A DNA stretch of 64,000 nt from Vibrio sp. BS-M-Sm-2 (GCF_041504345.1 NZ_CP167895.1:1798001-1862000), one strand, 5' to 3'; numbered from the stretch's first letter, positions 7,590 to 16,525 are shown. Translations and numbers: made by a program. Notes: generated by a model from the sequence alone, not told the origin.

Positions 7590-9341
7590 TTACTTATAGA
7601 TAGGGCCGAAGTTCTGACAAGCGCGATAGTCCTGTCCCTCAATATCCTGACCAAATGCAGACCAAGTATGCGGACGAAAGATGTCTTGGCTATCCACATT
7701 ATGCATCGATACCGGAATACGCAGCATTGCAGCGAGAGAGATTAAATCGCCGCCAACGTGGCCTGAAGTGATAACACAGTGGTTAGCGCCCCAGTTTGCC
7801 ATAACTTCATAAACCGATTTAAATGCGCCTTCGTCAGTCAAGCGAGGGACGAACCAGGTCGTTGGCCAAGTCGCGTTAGTGCGCTCATTTAGGGTGTTAT
7901 GAACATCTTCTGGCAGTTCGATAGAGTGCCCCTCAGCAATTTGCAGCACTGGACCAATACCCGCGATAATGTTGATTCGATGCATGGTAAATGGCATGCC
8001 ACCTTCAGTTAGGAACTGAGACGAGAAGCCGCCCCCACGGAAGTACTCTTCAATGGCTGGGCACCATTTCGTTGCATTTAGAGACGCTTCAACGTCAGCT
8101 TGTGTCAGTTCCCAGTGCGGTTTCATCGCTGGCTTACCATCAACTGTTTTCGCTTTACCTGCCCCATCGAGCGCTGCTGAGCCAGAGTTAACCAGGTGTA
8201 AGAAACCGGAATCTGGGCGGGTCCCTGTCACACGCTCTACCGCATCTTCAGACCAGTAGGTACGAACATCATGGAAAACCTGAGCCTCACCCGTCAGTAG
8301 CTTACCAAACATCATATTTACGCCGTTCAACGCGTCGTTTTCTGTTGCCACACAGATTGGTTCACGAATGCCGTTCCAATCAAATGAGGAGTTCAAGATG
8401 GCCTCTGAAAAATCGCCATTGGGCAAATGATCGGTCCAATGACGCTGACCTTGGAAGCCAGCCAGAATAGCATTGTGTCCTAGCGATTCTTCACCAAAGC
8501 CTAGATCTGCAAGTTTTGGGTTGCCTTGCATCAAATCGCGCATGATCATGGTCATCTTAATGACGGTATCCCAATCCTCTGCTTTACGCTCTTCGGTGAA
8601 AGGGGTGCCGTTATAATCTTTACCTTCTTTACACCAGTCTCGTACCCAAGCACGCGCCAGTTCAAACTCTTTCTTGTCATAGACTTCTCGGTCCAAACGG
8701 CGTTTGATTTCTGTCATATCGACATATTCATTACGCATGCCCAGATACTTCTGGAAGAACTCAGGGTTAACCACAGAGCCCGCGATGCCCATAGATACAG
8801 AGCCCATCGAGAGATAAGATTTACCGCGCATTGACGCGACGGCTAAACCTGCACGGCAGAAGCGAAGAATCTTGTCCTGTACGTCACTTGGGATTGACTC
8901 GTCTCCTGCGTCTTGCACTTCTTTGCCGTAAATTGAGAATGCCGGTAAACCCACTTGTGAGTGGCCTGCCATCGCAGCGGCTAGGTATACTGCACCTGGA
9001 CGCTCAGTACCATTAAAGCCCCAGATGGCTTTTGGTGTATGCGGGTCCATATCAATGGTTTCTGTGCCATAACACCAACACGGTGTTACTGTCAGTACAA
9101 GGCCCACATTTTCACGTTTAAATTTGTCAGCCGTCGCAGCAGATTCTGCTACACCACCAATACAAGAGTCGGCAAGGACACACTCCATTTTCTCTCCGCT
9201 AGCATGGCGAATATTCTCTTGAATAAAATGAGCTGCGCGCTGAGCCATTCCCATAGTTTGATCTTCAAGAGATTCGCGTACACCCATTTGACGACCGTCG
9301 ATGGTAGGACGAATACCGATTTTAACTAACTGTGACATCAT
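7590..9341 (-). CDS. fucI: L-fucose isomerase
   Basis: This 583-residue cytoplasmic enzyme converts L-fucose to L-fuculose using Mn2+. It matches FucI from the start (LVKIGIRPTIDGRQMGVRES) to the end (FGQDIEGQDYRACQNFGPIY). FNGTERPGAVYLAAAMA and VCVATENDALNGVNMMFGK-like segments hold the family's metal-binding Glu and Asp. Length is slightly below the usual 590. D-arabinose is a common secondary substrate of the family. The gene is flanked by intercistronic hairpins on both sides. Confidence 0.95.
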   Translation of the reverse strand: MMSQLVKIGIRPTIDGRQMGVRESLEDQTMGMAQRAAHFIQENIRHASGEKMECVLADSCIGGVAESAATADKFKRENVGLVLTVTPCWCYGTETIDMDPHTPKAIWGFNGTERPGAVYLAAAMAGHSQVGLPAFSIYGKEVQDAGDESIPSDVQDKILRFCRAGLAVASMRGKSYLSMGSVSMGIAGSVVNPEFFQKYLGMRNEYVDMTEIKRRLDREVYDKKEFELARAWVRDWCKEGKDYNGTPFTEERKAEDWDTVIKMTMIMRDLMQGNPKLADLGFGEESLGHNAILAGFQGQRHWTDHLPNGDFSEAILNSSFDWNGIREPICVATENDALNGVNMMFGKLLTGEAQVFHDVRTYWSEDAVERVTGTRPDSGFLHLVNSGSAALDGAGKAKTVDGKPAMKPHWELTQADVEASLNATKWCPAIEEYFRGGGFSSQFLTEGGMPFTMHRINIIAGIGPVLQIAEGHSIELPEDVHNTLNERTNATWPTTWFVPRLTDEGAFKSVYEVMANWGANHCVITSGHVGGDLISLAAMLRIPVSMHNVDSQDIFRPHTWSAFGQDIEGQDYRACQNFGPIYK

Positions 9342-9369
9342 TGATGTTCCTTATTATTTCTTTAATTCA

Positions 9370-9392
9370 GGGGGCAGGTTAATGCTGCCCCT
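9370..9392. repeat. Hairpin between fucP and fucI
   Basis: GGGGCAG (9371-9377) pairs with CTGCCCC (9385-9391) around GTTAATG in the 63-nt gap. It is the third GC-rich intercistronic hairpin in this operon. Confidence 0.45.
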
Positions 9393-9404
9393 GTGGATAA
9401 TTCT

Positions 9405-10706
9405 TTATTTAACTTGGTAACCTTTTGCGCCGTAGTACACTAGGTAAACGAAGCCAATGAATGGGATAACAAATGCGGCGCCAATGCCTGCTGCATCTGA
9501 GATTTGCCCCATGATGGCGGTTAGCAGTGCACCACCCAGGATTGCCATGATTAGGAAGCTTCCACCAAACTTTGAATCAGACCCTAAATCTCTCAGTGAT
9601 AGCCCAAAAATAGTTGGGAACATCAGAGACATACATGCAGACACACCGACTAGTGCATAAGCTCCTGCTAACCCACCCACTACCATGATTACAGCAACTA
9701 AAATCCCAGCGATCGCAGCCAAAGCAGCAAGTAGTTTTTGTGGTTCAATGTGTTTCATTAGCGCGACACAAACCCAGCGCATGACAGAGAAAATCACAAT
9801 AGATGTCAGTAGGTATGTTGATGCTTCTGCTTCTGTACCGCCGACTTCTTGCATCACGTAACGAATAGTCCATGACCAACAACCAATTTGCGCACCGACA
9901 TAAAAAAACTGAGCTAACACGCCTTTGGTGAAGTGGCTTCGCTTGACAATACGGCGGTACGCCTGACCAAATGTAGACTCACCGGTAGTACTTGTGTCCT
10001 TTGCGGCCGGCATCTTAGTTTTAAGAATCAATAGCCAAATTAAAGCAATAACAACTGCTACGCCCATATAGGGCATCATTACTGCGTACAGTTCGTCAGA
10101 TTGAATTTTCGCTAGTTCATCAGCAGCCATGGCCGCACGTTCACTATCCGTTGCAGGGTTTAGTTGCGATAAGATGTAAAATTTGCCAATTAACACCCCA
10201 GTGATCGAACCAATAGGGTTACAAGCTTGAGCAATATTTAGACGTCGAGTTGCGGTTTCTTCAGGACCCATCGCTAATATGTATGGGTTGGCACTTGTTT
10301 CTAGAATGGAGAGACCGCCAGCTAGAACAAATAATGCCAGCAAGAAAGGTAAATATTCCATTGCTTGCGCGGCGGGATAAAATAGCAGTGCGCCGGTTGC
10401 AAACAATCCAAGGCCCAAAAGTACTCCGGCTTTATAACTGTATCGCTGTATGAAAAGCGCAGCGGGAAGAGCCAAACAAAAATAAGCGCCATAGAAAGCC
10501 GTTTGTACCAAACCGGATTGCATATCGGTTAAAGTAAATACTTTTCGAAACTGTGCAATAAGTACATCAGTCATGTTATTTGCCAAACCCCACATGGCAA
10601 AACAACAACATAGTAGCCAAAAAGCAAATTTAATTTCCTTTGGTATTACCTCTACTTTATTATTCCTCTGTGTTTCAGACGAACTTATATTGAGAGTATC
10701 ACTCAT
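9405..10706 (-). CDS. fucP: L-fucose:H+ symporter
   Basis: This 433-residue major facilitator with about 12 membrane segments imports L-fucose with protons across the inner membrane. The FHS-family signature appears in FAMWGLANNMTDVLIAQF near residues 36-54 and in TSANPYILAMGPEETATRRL, where the conserved Asn and Glu shape the sugar/proton site. The length is typical. It is the second gene of the transcription unit, 64 nt after fucR. The FHS family also imports N-acetylglucosamine or glucose/galactose; fucose is assigned from the operon. Confidence 0.9.
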   Translation of the reverse strand: MSDTLNISSSETQRNNKVEVIPKEIKFAFWLLCCCFAMWGLANNMTDVLIAQFRKVFTLTDMQSGLVQTAFYGAYFCLALPAALFIQRYSYKAGVLLGLGLFATGALLFYPAAQAMEYLPFLLALFVLAGGLSILETSANPYILAMGPEETATRRLNIAQACNPIGSITGVLIGKFYILSQLNPATDSERAAMAADELAKIQSDELYAVMMPYMGVAVVIALIWLLILKTKMPAAKDTSTTGESTFGQAYRRIVKRSHFTKGVLAQFFYVGAQIGCWSWTIRYVMQEVGGTEAEASTYLLTSIVIFSVMRWVCVALMKHIEPQKLLAALAAIAGILVAVIMVVGGLAGAYALVGVSACMSLMFPTIFGLSLRDLGSDSKFGGSFLIMAILGGALLTAIMGQISDAAGIGAAFVIPFIGFVYLVYYGAKGYQVK

Positions 10707-10770
10707 AAGATATCCTTATTATTAATTAAATTATTTATTTTTATTTTAAAGTTTATTTTGTTTCACGTTA

Positions 10771-11457
10771 TTACAAATCAGTTATTACTACATCTACCGA
10801 TTCGTTATCACATATTTTAAGAAGACTTCTTTTTTTGTATTTAGATTTATCGGCAATTAGAATAACTTGATCAGATATATCGATAAAACTTCTTTTTATT
10901 TGATAGTTATATTCATTTGAATCCCAAACTCCTGAGTCATAATCAAACCCAACGCAGGAAAAGAAGCAGACGTCCAAAGACATATTAGTCAGTGTCTCCA
11001 CTGCTAGTGGACCATAGAAACTACTGTACTTCTCGGAATAACTGCCACCAGTACAAATTACATTAATATTACTTTTACCTTCAAGGGCAATAACATTCTG
11101 AAGAGAATTGGTAATAATAGTGCAACTGATATTTGGAATCTCTCGAGCGAGACACCAACTCGATGAACTTGCGTCTAAACCTATTACCATTTCTTCTTTA
11201 ATATAATCTAACGCTTTGCTTACCAGTAATTCCTTTTCTTCTATATAGTCCTTAGAACGCGCATGAAAAGAAAGACCTTCATCAATTTCTTGAACACTAA
11301 TAGCCCCACCATGAACTCTTTTAAGTGCGCCCGATTCATCAAGCTTTTTTAAATCTCGACGAATGGTTTCCACAGAAACATTAAAAGCTTCTGCTATTTC
11401 TTCGACGGTTGCACTTCTTTGATCATTTATTAGTTCAACAATTTGTAGGCTTCTCAT
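10771..11457 (-). CDS. fucR: DeoR-family regulator of fucose genes
   Basis: This 228-residue protein has an N-terminal DeoR winged helix (SATVEEIAEAFNVSVETIRRDL, residues 14 to 35, then RVHGGAI) and a C-terminal DeoRC sugar-phosphate sensor domain (VIGLDASSSSWCLA, CTGGSYSEKYSSFYGPLA, LIADKSKYKKRS). In E. coli FucR is an activator that responds to fuculose-1-phosphate. Here it is the first gene of a single leftward unit with fucPIKUAO, unlike the split E. coli regulon. Direction of control is not visible from sequence. Confidence 0.88.
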   Translation of the reverse strand: MRSLQIVELINDQRSATVEEIAEAFNVSVETIRRDLKKLDESGALKRVHGGAISVQEIDEGLSFHARSKDYIEEKELLVSKALDYIKEEMVIGLDASSSSWCLAREIPNISCTIITNSLQNVIALEGKSNINVICTGGSYSEKYSSFYGPLAVETLTNMSLDVCFFSCVGFDYDSGVWDSNEYNYQIKRSFIDISDQVILIADKSKYKKRSLLKICDNESVDVVITDL

Positions 11458-12215
11458 AATGGTCTCCCGATTGCTTGATTATTAATTTACCAATGAAAAA
11501 ATGGCAAAACTGTGACGAAATCGCCATCAAGCCCGTTATTGACCGATTTGTGACTGATATTGTGGACTATTGAACACAAATGCCCGTAACTTATAAAAAC
11601 AGTCATTCATTAATAAGGAATTATGATTTTTAGACAGCTTGTAATCACCACTGACATAGATTGAATAATATTGCGAATACTTGCCTATTTAGACCAAAGC
11701 GTATAACTCAGGAGAGGGGAGGACACGAAATGTCTGCACAGAGACAGTAATAAGTATCCACCAAGTAAACATGAAGCAATGATTAACTGAACTTGGCCAA
11801 CTAAAGAGGGTAAAAAAAAGGAGAGTTAATACTCTAATAACCTTGGGGGGGGTAATTTTGAGTTACATAAAGTTGTTAAACTAAATAATGTTAGTTTAGC
11901 GAAATAGAATTTTAAGGCTTAATCAAGGCTGGGCTTGTGGCCGATTTTGGGGGGAATGAATACATTTAGAATGTTTTACGCCTGAAATATGTATACACAA
12001 AATGGCACAGCATACGTTTCTAGCGCACCTTTGGACATGAACGATTTATACCTATACCTCTAAATCGTTTATACAAGATTAGCAAAAGTATCTTGAAACC
12101 CTAAATGCTTAGCTGATGAAACTCACCATGAGCACTTCATTGATACAACTCATCGACACAAAGTCTGGGTAACCAATTTCAATTCTTGGTACCACTTTTA
12201 GTGAGTATCTTTTTC
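11458..12215. other. Gene-free stretch upstream of fucR
   Basis: No plausible coding frame is seen. The right part next to fucR must hold the fuc promoter, but no operator can be named with confidence. Noteworthy are a G8 tract at 11845-11852, a G6 tract near 11950, and an inverted repeat AACGATTTA (12040-12048) / TAAATCGTT (12061-12069) with a 12-nt spacer. Confidence 0.6.
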
Positions 12216-12363
12216 CTACTCCCAAGCCGTCCAAGGCTGTAGATTTGAGTATGCATCCTCTGAAAGAACTAACACAGCCATTTCTGCATGCTTTTGAGCG
12301 ATGTTAGTTGGAATACACTTGTACAAATGCTGATACACTTTTTTGTCGCCTAAATTGCGATAA
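12216..12363 (-). pseudogene. Fragment of an unrecognised gene next to the IS6 end
   Basis: About 49 codons are open on the minus strand (CIPTNIAQKHAEMAVLVLSE, then NLQPWTAWE and stop at 12216) directly beyond the IS6 terminal repeat. The composition looks protein-like, but its start lies inside the IS6 remnant, so it would be a C-terminal stub of the gene into which the element inserted. I do not recognise the family. Confidence 0.3.
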
Positions 12364-12785
12364 TCGGCTCTGTCACAAAGTTCTGTAGAAGTACAAGCGT
12401 ACTGATTTTCAGATACAATTAGGCTGCTAGCGCGTAAAACAGCCCCCAAACAGATAAGCATTCAGGGTTGTCAAGCTGTCCATTTTTAATCATCATCCAC
12501 AGTTCTACACTAGCTAATGTGGCCTTTGCTCCTTCGTCAGATTTCCAGCCTAGTGCCTGGTTCATTTTACCTTTCACTCTGCGGTGGCTTTGCTCAACAA
12601 TATTGTTCAGATACTTAATTGAAAGGATCTCAATAAGACTCAGCATGCGTCCGCTATGCCAAAGCTCAACGTTGATATGCATTGGAATGGCTTCCATCAA
12701 TCACCATCTTTTCAGGGAATCCGTGTTGGCCGATGGCCTTTTGAAAAATTGCGATTTTATCCTTGTAGTAAATATCAAACACGTA
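12364..12785 (-). mobile_element. IS6-family insertion sequence remnant (5' truncated, frameshifted transposase)
   Basis: The minus strand encodes the C-terminal half of an IS6 (IS26-like) DDE transposase in two frames. One holds FQKAIGQHGFPEKMVIDGS (12666 upward); the other holds IKYLNNIVEQSHRRVKGKMN with the catalytic Glu region and ends SVWGLFYALAA at 12419. The left end GGCTCTGTCACAAAG (12364-12378) resembles the IS6 terminal repeat GGCNCTGTTGCAAA. The N-terminal half and the other terminal repeat are missing; near 12785 the sequence switches to an unrelated secreted-protein gene. Confidence 0.75.
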
Positions 12786-13117
12786 AGGTGTGTACGGCTT
12801 GTACCCCTCAAGAGATTCGCTTTCAACGTAAATAGAATTTCCTTTCCTTCTTCCCATCACCCTGACAGATTTTAATCTGAATTGACCATTGGGATCTGTA
12901 AATACGTTACTTGCTATGCTTCCAGCATCAATGCGTTTAGTGTATTTGTTGGGATTCTTTTTTTGGGGCCAATTACGCCCCCCATAGCTCCATCAAATGT
13001 TTTAGCGCTAGTAATGGTGGCAAATCCTGCAAATGTGCCTGGTACGTCCACACCGACACCAGAAGCAATCGCAGAATTTGTTATCAATCCCAAAAAAATT
13101 GTCGTTATTAGTTTCAT
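12786..13117 (-). pseudogene. Secreted protein, frameshifted and cut by the IS6 remnant
   Basis: The ATG at 13117 begins a clear signal peptide (MKLITTIFLGLITNSAIAS, cleavage likely after ASG or IAS). The frame stops early at 12914. A shift at the T7G4 homopolymer (12958-12968) would let it continue through SIASNVFTDPNGQFRLKSVR and YVESESLEGYKPYTPYVF until the IS6 sequence starts. So the gene carries one homopolymer frameshift and has lost its 3' end. Its ATG overlaps the stop of the family A gene (13114) as ATGA, so the two were translationally coupled. Function unknown. Confidence 0.55.
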
Positions 13118-13359
13118 AATTTCTTTGGATCTAGTCCTGCATCAATCAAGAACTTGTAAAGCTTTTTCATTTTAAGAAATTCGCTAGCATACATGGGAGA
13201 TACATCAAGCATTCTGCACAGTTCGAGCGAGCCAATCCCTAAACTTAAAATTGATTCCATGTTCTTTAGCATTTGAGCATGGACAGTTGCAACGGCCAAC
13301 CCTTCTTCTGCGGATGAGATTTTATCTTTCATATCAGAGAACACTTTACCATCATTCAT
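13114..13359 (-). CDS. Family A small helical protein, copy 1
   Basis: This 81-residue protein, function unknown, has the block AVATVHAQMLKNMESILSLG, then GIGSLELCRMLDVSPMYASE, then MKKLYKFLIDAGLDPKKL. The same block recurs in the genes at 14920 and 15818, defining a local paralogous family. The central 'GIG..E.CR....P..A.EF.KM' part looks helix-turn-helix-like, so a small DNA-binding or adaptor role is possible; this is inference. It overlaps the next gene (signal-peptide protein) by 4 nt. Confidence 0.6.
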   Translation of the reverse strand: MNDGKVFSDMKDKISSAEEGLAVATVHAQMLKNMESILSLGIGSLELCRMLDVSPMYASEFLKMKKLYKFLIDAGLDPKKL

Positions 13360-13539
13360 GCCCTTCTTACCTCTTTATTTTGTTAGTTATATCAATGTGG
13401 AGAACTTCGCGTTTTATTGCATTACGAACTGTGCACAGCTTGGTGGTAAATTGCGTGTCAACATAACTTTTGCCGGCAATCATGTTAGTTGCTAACAATA
13501 TGCGAAATTGCGCTCCATTCAAAAACAACCCGTAAATAG

Positions 13540-13997
13540 CTATTGTTTTGTTATCATCAATGCTTTTATTATGTACTTCTTCATTAACCGTAAGTCGACA
13601 TGAAGCTTGTACCCTCTAGCTTCGTTTTTTACAGTTCTGACAAAGGTTTTATGCTGTAGCTGCTTAAACTTAGCACTATGTAATCGTTGAAATTTAAACC
13701 CAAAAGCAGTTTTTAATAGGATTGGATCGCTCAATTTAAGGTCGGAACCATTAAAAATCCTTTGCGCGCCCTCGTTGATATATTGAAGATCAAACCCATC
13801 CACTTCGATCGCATGAGCTATTAAGTAAAATATTGCTAATAGGTAATAATTTTTTTGTCCAGGTCCAGACCCCAGACCAAAGGAGCGAAAAGCTTTGGAA
13901 GCATCGTTGCGAAATATGTGAATGTTGGCTTGAAGTTTGTCTGTCCTTTCGTTTGCTCTGGCGAGTTTACATAAAAAGACTGAAAGCTATTCCACAT
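13540..13997 (-). pseudogene. Family B protein, copy 2, frameshifted
   Basis: The part from 13803 to 13540 (GFDLQYINEGAQRIFNGSDL, LRLMKKYIIK) aligns along its length with the intact paralogue at 16526-17194 (YDLSLSDP versus SDLKLSDP; ARGYALSADMRMLRKYGI versus ARGYKLHVDLRLMKKYII). The N-terminal part starts at the ATG 13997 (MWNSFQSFYVNSPEQTKG, then PLVWGLDLD) in a different frame. The two join if the A7 run at 13850-13856 gains or loses bases, giving QKNYYLLAIFYLIAHAIEV, again like the paralogue. The C-terminal third of copy 1 is absent here. Confidence 0.65.
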
Positions 13998-14066
13998 ATC
14001 CTTACATTCATTTTACTCTAACATTTGTGATTTCTCATTTTCCAATAACTAAAGTTTTCATGTCAG

Positions 14067-14276
14067 TTACTCTATTGCTTGTAGCCTTGACTTAACGCCT
14101 TCGCTAATGTTGTCACTTGCTCTAATGTCAGCATCGATCACATCATTAACGCGTTTGGATTTTGCTTCCATTGAACTCGTTTGCGCTTCAAGACGGCGCT
14201 TTTCTTGTTCCCACTTATATAGCTCTCGTTTTTCTATGATTTTTTGCTGTCTTGCGCGTTCCTCGTTAATTGCCAA
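14067..14276 (-). CDS. Charged coiled-coil protein, start uncertain
   Basis: A Lys/Glu/Arg-rich helical protein (RQQKIIEKRELYKWEQEKRR, VNDVIDADIRASDNISEG) of unknown function. From the TTG at 14276 it has 69 residues, but the same frame stays open upstream with EAKEKEAAAAKKAEQQAIEA up to about 14361, directly at the stop of the lipoprotein gene, with no ATG or GTG. Either an unusual codon (ATT near 14361) starts it, or a frameshift joins it to the lipoprotein to give a lipid-anchored coiled coil. It is tightly linked to that gene. Confidence 0.45.
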   Translation of the reverse strand: MAINEERARQQKIIEKRELYKWEQEKRRLEAQTSSMEAKSKRVNDVIDADIRASDNISEGVKSRLQAIE

Positions 14277-14364
14277 GCTTCGTTTGGCGTCTGCTTTTCT
14301 TGCTTCAATTGCTTGTTGTTCTGCTTTTTTGGCCGCTGCCGCTTCTTTTTCTTTTGCTTCAATA

Positions 14365-14901
14365 TCATTCTTTAAATGAAGTCGATTTGGCGCGGTCGAA
14401 TATTAGACCTTGCGTTCTGTCCAGAAAAATAAACTTCGTATGATCATCGTACTGCTTAACTAACACCGGCGCGTTTTGCTGAAGTGGCAACTCGTTTTTT
14501 GGTACCGTTTGAATAACTTCATCAAGCTTGTCGTTCATTAATTCTATTGTGTAACGGTATGCGGGGATTTCCTTATTTGCTGCAGCTTCAGAAACAACCA
14601 TAGTTACCAGCCCAACAAGAGCGACGGCCCCCCCAGCAGCGGCAATGTTGCGGCCTCCATATAGACCACCAACGGTGGCAGTTCCCAAACCGGCGGCTGC
14701 AATCGCTGCGCCCGCTTTTGTCCCTTGATTTAGCTCGCTAGGCTTCACCATGACACTTTCAGACATTAAAACAATGCCGCGTTCCATCGACACCATTCTT
14801 TTATTCATTACCACTTGATTTGGGTCTAGGTTGCCGGTTGATTGACAACCCGTAAGTGTCATTGTGATGGCTAGTATTGCGGCTGTTATGATTTTGTTCA
14901 T
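14365..14901 (-). CDS. Lipoprotein with glycine-zipper segment
   Basis: This 178-residue protein starts with a lipoprotein signal peptide ending in the lipobox LTGC (Cys19), so it is lipidated and probably sorted to the outer membrane. Residues about 63-112 form a Gly/Ala-rich hydrophobic stretch (AGAAIAAAGLGTATVGGLYG, then GGAVALVGLVTMVV), resembling glycine-zipper membrane segments. The C-terminal domain is unrecognised. It follows the family A gene at 14920 by 18 nt and precedes the coiled-coil frame, so the three look like one small unit. Confidence 0.6.
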   Translation of the reverse strand: MNKIITAAILAITMTLTGCQSTGNLDPNQVVMNKRMVSMERGIVLMSESVMVKPSELNQGTKAGAAIAAAGLGTATVGGLYGGRNIAAAGGAVALVGLVTMVVSEAAANKEIPAYRYTIELMNDKLDEVIQTVPKNELPLQQNAPVLVKQYDDHTKFIFLDRTQGLIFDRAKSTSFKE

Positions 14902-14919
14902 TTTATCCCTTGTTGATTT

Positions 14920-15438
14920 TTATTTATTGTCGTTGTTGCATTGTTTTTCTTTATATAGCTCTAACTGGTAAATTACATCTTCGATGGCTATCGTTCGCTT
15001 TGTGCCGTCTTTTTGCGTCTTGTTTTTTGTGATTGTGTAAATATCAATCAAATCATTAGCGGCCAATACTTTCCCTTTCCTTAAAGCATCATCAGTCAAT
15101 TGATGAGCTTGGCTATAATGCTTTTCAACCGATTGCGCCTCTAGTTGCTCTTGTATATTCACCCCAAGGGAAATTAGTAAAGCATTAAGATTTCTTATCT
15201 TTATATACTCAACCGCATAACCTGGTGGAAGCTCAAGTTTGTCGCATAGTTCAAACGAACCAATGTTTGAGCTTGAAAGTACATTAACGTTTTTTAGCAT
15301 TTGAAGTTGTACTGTTGCGACAACTGTTCCGAACTCGGCATTTTTTATATAGCGTTTCATGCTTAATAACGTTTCTTGCATTTCCTTTTGTTTTTGTTCT
15401 TCCACTTTGCGTATTCGCATTGGTAAATCCTCTTCCAC
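14920..15438 (-). CDS. Family A protein with extensions, copy 2
   Basis: A 172-residue protein, function unknown. Residues about 37-97 repeat the family A block (TVVATVQLQMLKNVNVLSSS, NIGSFELCDKLELPPGYAVE). It adds an N-terminal charged segment (RKVEEQKQKEMQETLLSMKR) and a C-terminal part with NDLIDIYTITKNKTQKDGTK. The true start may be the MRIRKVEEQ methionine seven codons in. It sits just upstream of the lipoprotein gene. Confidence 0.55.
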   Translation of the reverse strand: MEEDLPMRIRKVEEQKQKEMQETLLSMKRYIKNAEFGTVVATVQLQMLKNVNVLSSSNIGSFELCDKLELPPGYAVEYIKIRNLNALLISLGVNIQEQLEAQSVEKHYSQAHQLTDDALRKGKVLAANDLIDIYTITKNKTQKDGTKRTIAIEDVIYQLELYKEKQCNNDNK

Positions 15439-15481
15439 CTACACCCTCAAAAATAGTAAGTCAATGATCATCATTCAACTT

Positions 15482-15751
15482 CTAGTTTTTCAACAATTTG
15501 GATTTTAACTTGGTTATTTCACCGGATAATCCCTTAACTTTATTTTTAAAATTTTTGATTTCGATAATATCGTTTGCTTTTTCATTACCCGATAAAATCA
15601 TTAATTTTTCAATTTCTTCCGTGGCAATATCTAGTACATGACTTTCCATGCCATAAAGCTCATTACAGGTGCCTTTCCATCCGTCAATTCCTTTTCCTGG
15701 TTTGTTTCGGTAAAAAAGAATACTTCGATCTTCATTCATAGCGGCAAACAA
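15482..15751 (-). CDS. Unrecognised small protein, possibly a fragment
   Basis: From a TTG at 15751 (or the ATG at 15739) it makes about 85-89 residues with NEDRSILFYRNKPGKGIDGW and a C-terminal coiled coil (NKVKGLSGEITKLKSKLLKN). The frame stays open upstream through PLGLYDRFLFAAMNEDR to about 15790 without a start codon, hinting that it is the truncated end of a longer gene. GLYDRFLF faintly recalls DUF3987 helicase-like proteins, which is too weak to name it. Confidence 0.35.
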   Translation of the reverse strand: MFAAMNEDRSILFYRNKPGKGIDGWKGTCNELYGMESHVLDIATEEIEKLMILSGNEKANDIIEIKNFKNKVKGLSGEITKLKSKLLKN

Positions 15752-15817
15752 AAATCGGTCATAAAGTCCTAATGGATATTTAATGGTGTTTTATGGTTTG
15801 TCATAATTAACTAGTTC

Positions 15818-16156
15818 TTATCGTTTAAGGTTTGTGCATTTAATCTTCTTAAACATTAGATGTTCCGGTTCCATCCCTGCTTCAATTAGATGATCATATA
15901 TTCCGCGCATCTTGCTAAACTCGGTCGCCCAATGCGGGTTGATTTTCGCTCGTCGGCAAAATTCCGCAGGACCAATGCCATGCATATTGAAAGTTGCCAT
16001 ATGTTTTAACATCAGCAGGTGAGCAATTCTTGATCTATCACCTCTTTGAGCCTCTTCTATATTCTTAGCTATCGAGGTGAAAACGTGGTCTAGCGACCGA
16101 TCGCCGGGACCTTTGAAAAGTTGCTCTATATCAGCTTTAAAATTTAGATGCCTCAT
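15818..16156 (-). CDS. Family A protein, copy 3
   Basis: A 112-residue protein of unknown function with the family A block at about residues 42-100 (RIAHLLMLKHMATFNMHGIG, then EFCRRAKINPHWATEFSKMR and HLIEAGMEPEHL). It starts inside the end of the membrane-protein gene as an ATGA overlap (16153-16156), so the two are translationally coupled. Confidence 0.6.
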   Translation of the reverse strand: MRHLNFKADIEQLFKGPGDRSLDHVFTSIAKNIEEAQRGDRSRIAHLLMLKHMATFNMHGIGPAEFCRRAKINPHWATEFSKMRGIYDHLIEAGMEPEHLMFKKIKCTNLKR

Positions 16157-16503
16157 TCGATTTCGCCCCTTTTAACCATCCATGCTCCCCCGCACAAACC
16201 AATAAAAGCAACCATGGCGATCGCAAAATCAACCACATCTCCAAACATGAAAGCTAGTCCCATGTATCCCACAGATAGACTAAAAAGAACGCCTGTAACT
16301 AACAATTCAAAAAAATTCATTTCTTTCTTCCCAATGCACCAGAGCATAGAGTAGACCCCAGAGCACAAGCCTAAGATTGAAGCAAAATGGACTAACCAAT
16401 CAATATCGTCAGTTCCAAAATAAACATTCAATAACGCATACAACATCGACAATACGTATATAACAATAATTGCCAGTGCCATGTTTAAAATTTTTGTTTT
16501 CAT
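16153..16503 (-). CDS. Small inner-membrane protein, about four helices
   Basis: A 116-residue hydrophobic protein with segments around residues 7-27 (MALAIIVIYVLSMLYALLNV), 37-56, 66-85 and 88-108, ending KRGEIE. No family recognised. It lies between the family B gene (22-nt gap) and family A copy 3 (ATGA overlap), so its role must be tied to theirs. Confidence 0.6.
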   Translation of the reverse strand: MKTKILNMALAIIVIYVLSMLYALLNVYFGTDDIDWLVHFASILGLCSGVYSMLWCIGKKEMNFFELLVTGVLFSLSVGYMGLAFMFGDVVDFAIAMVAFIGLCGGAWMVKRGEIE

Positions 16504-16525
16504 TCGTTAATACATTTAGAAGAGC

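Noticed and set aside
12882..13175. A plus-strand 97-residue hydrophobic reading frame
   Set aside because: Antisense to the signal-peptide gene and family A copy 1, which have coupled starts and a paralogue; treated as a shadow.
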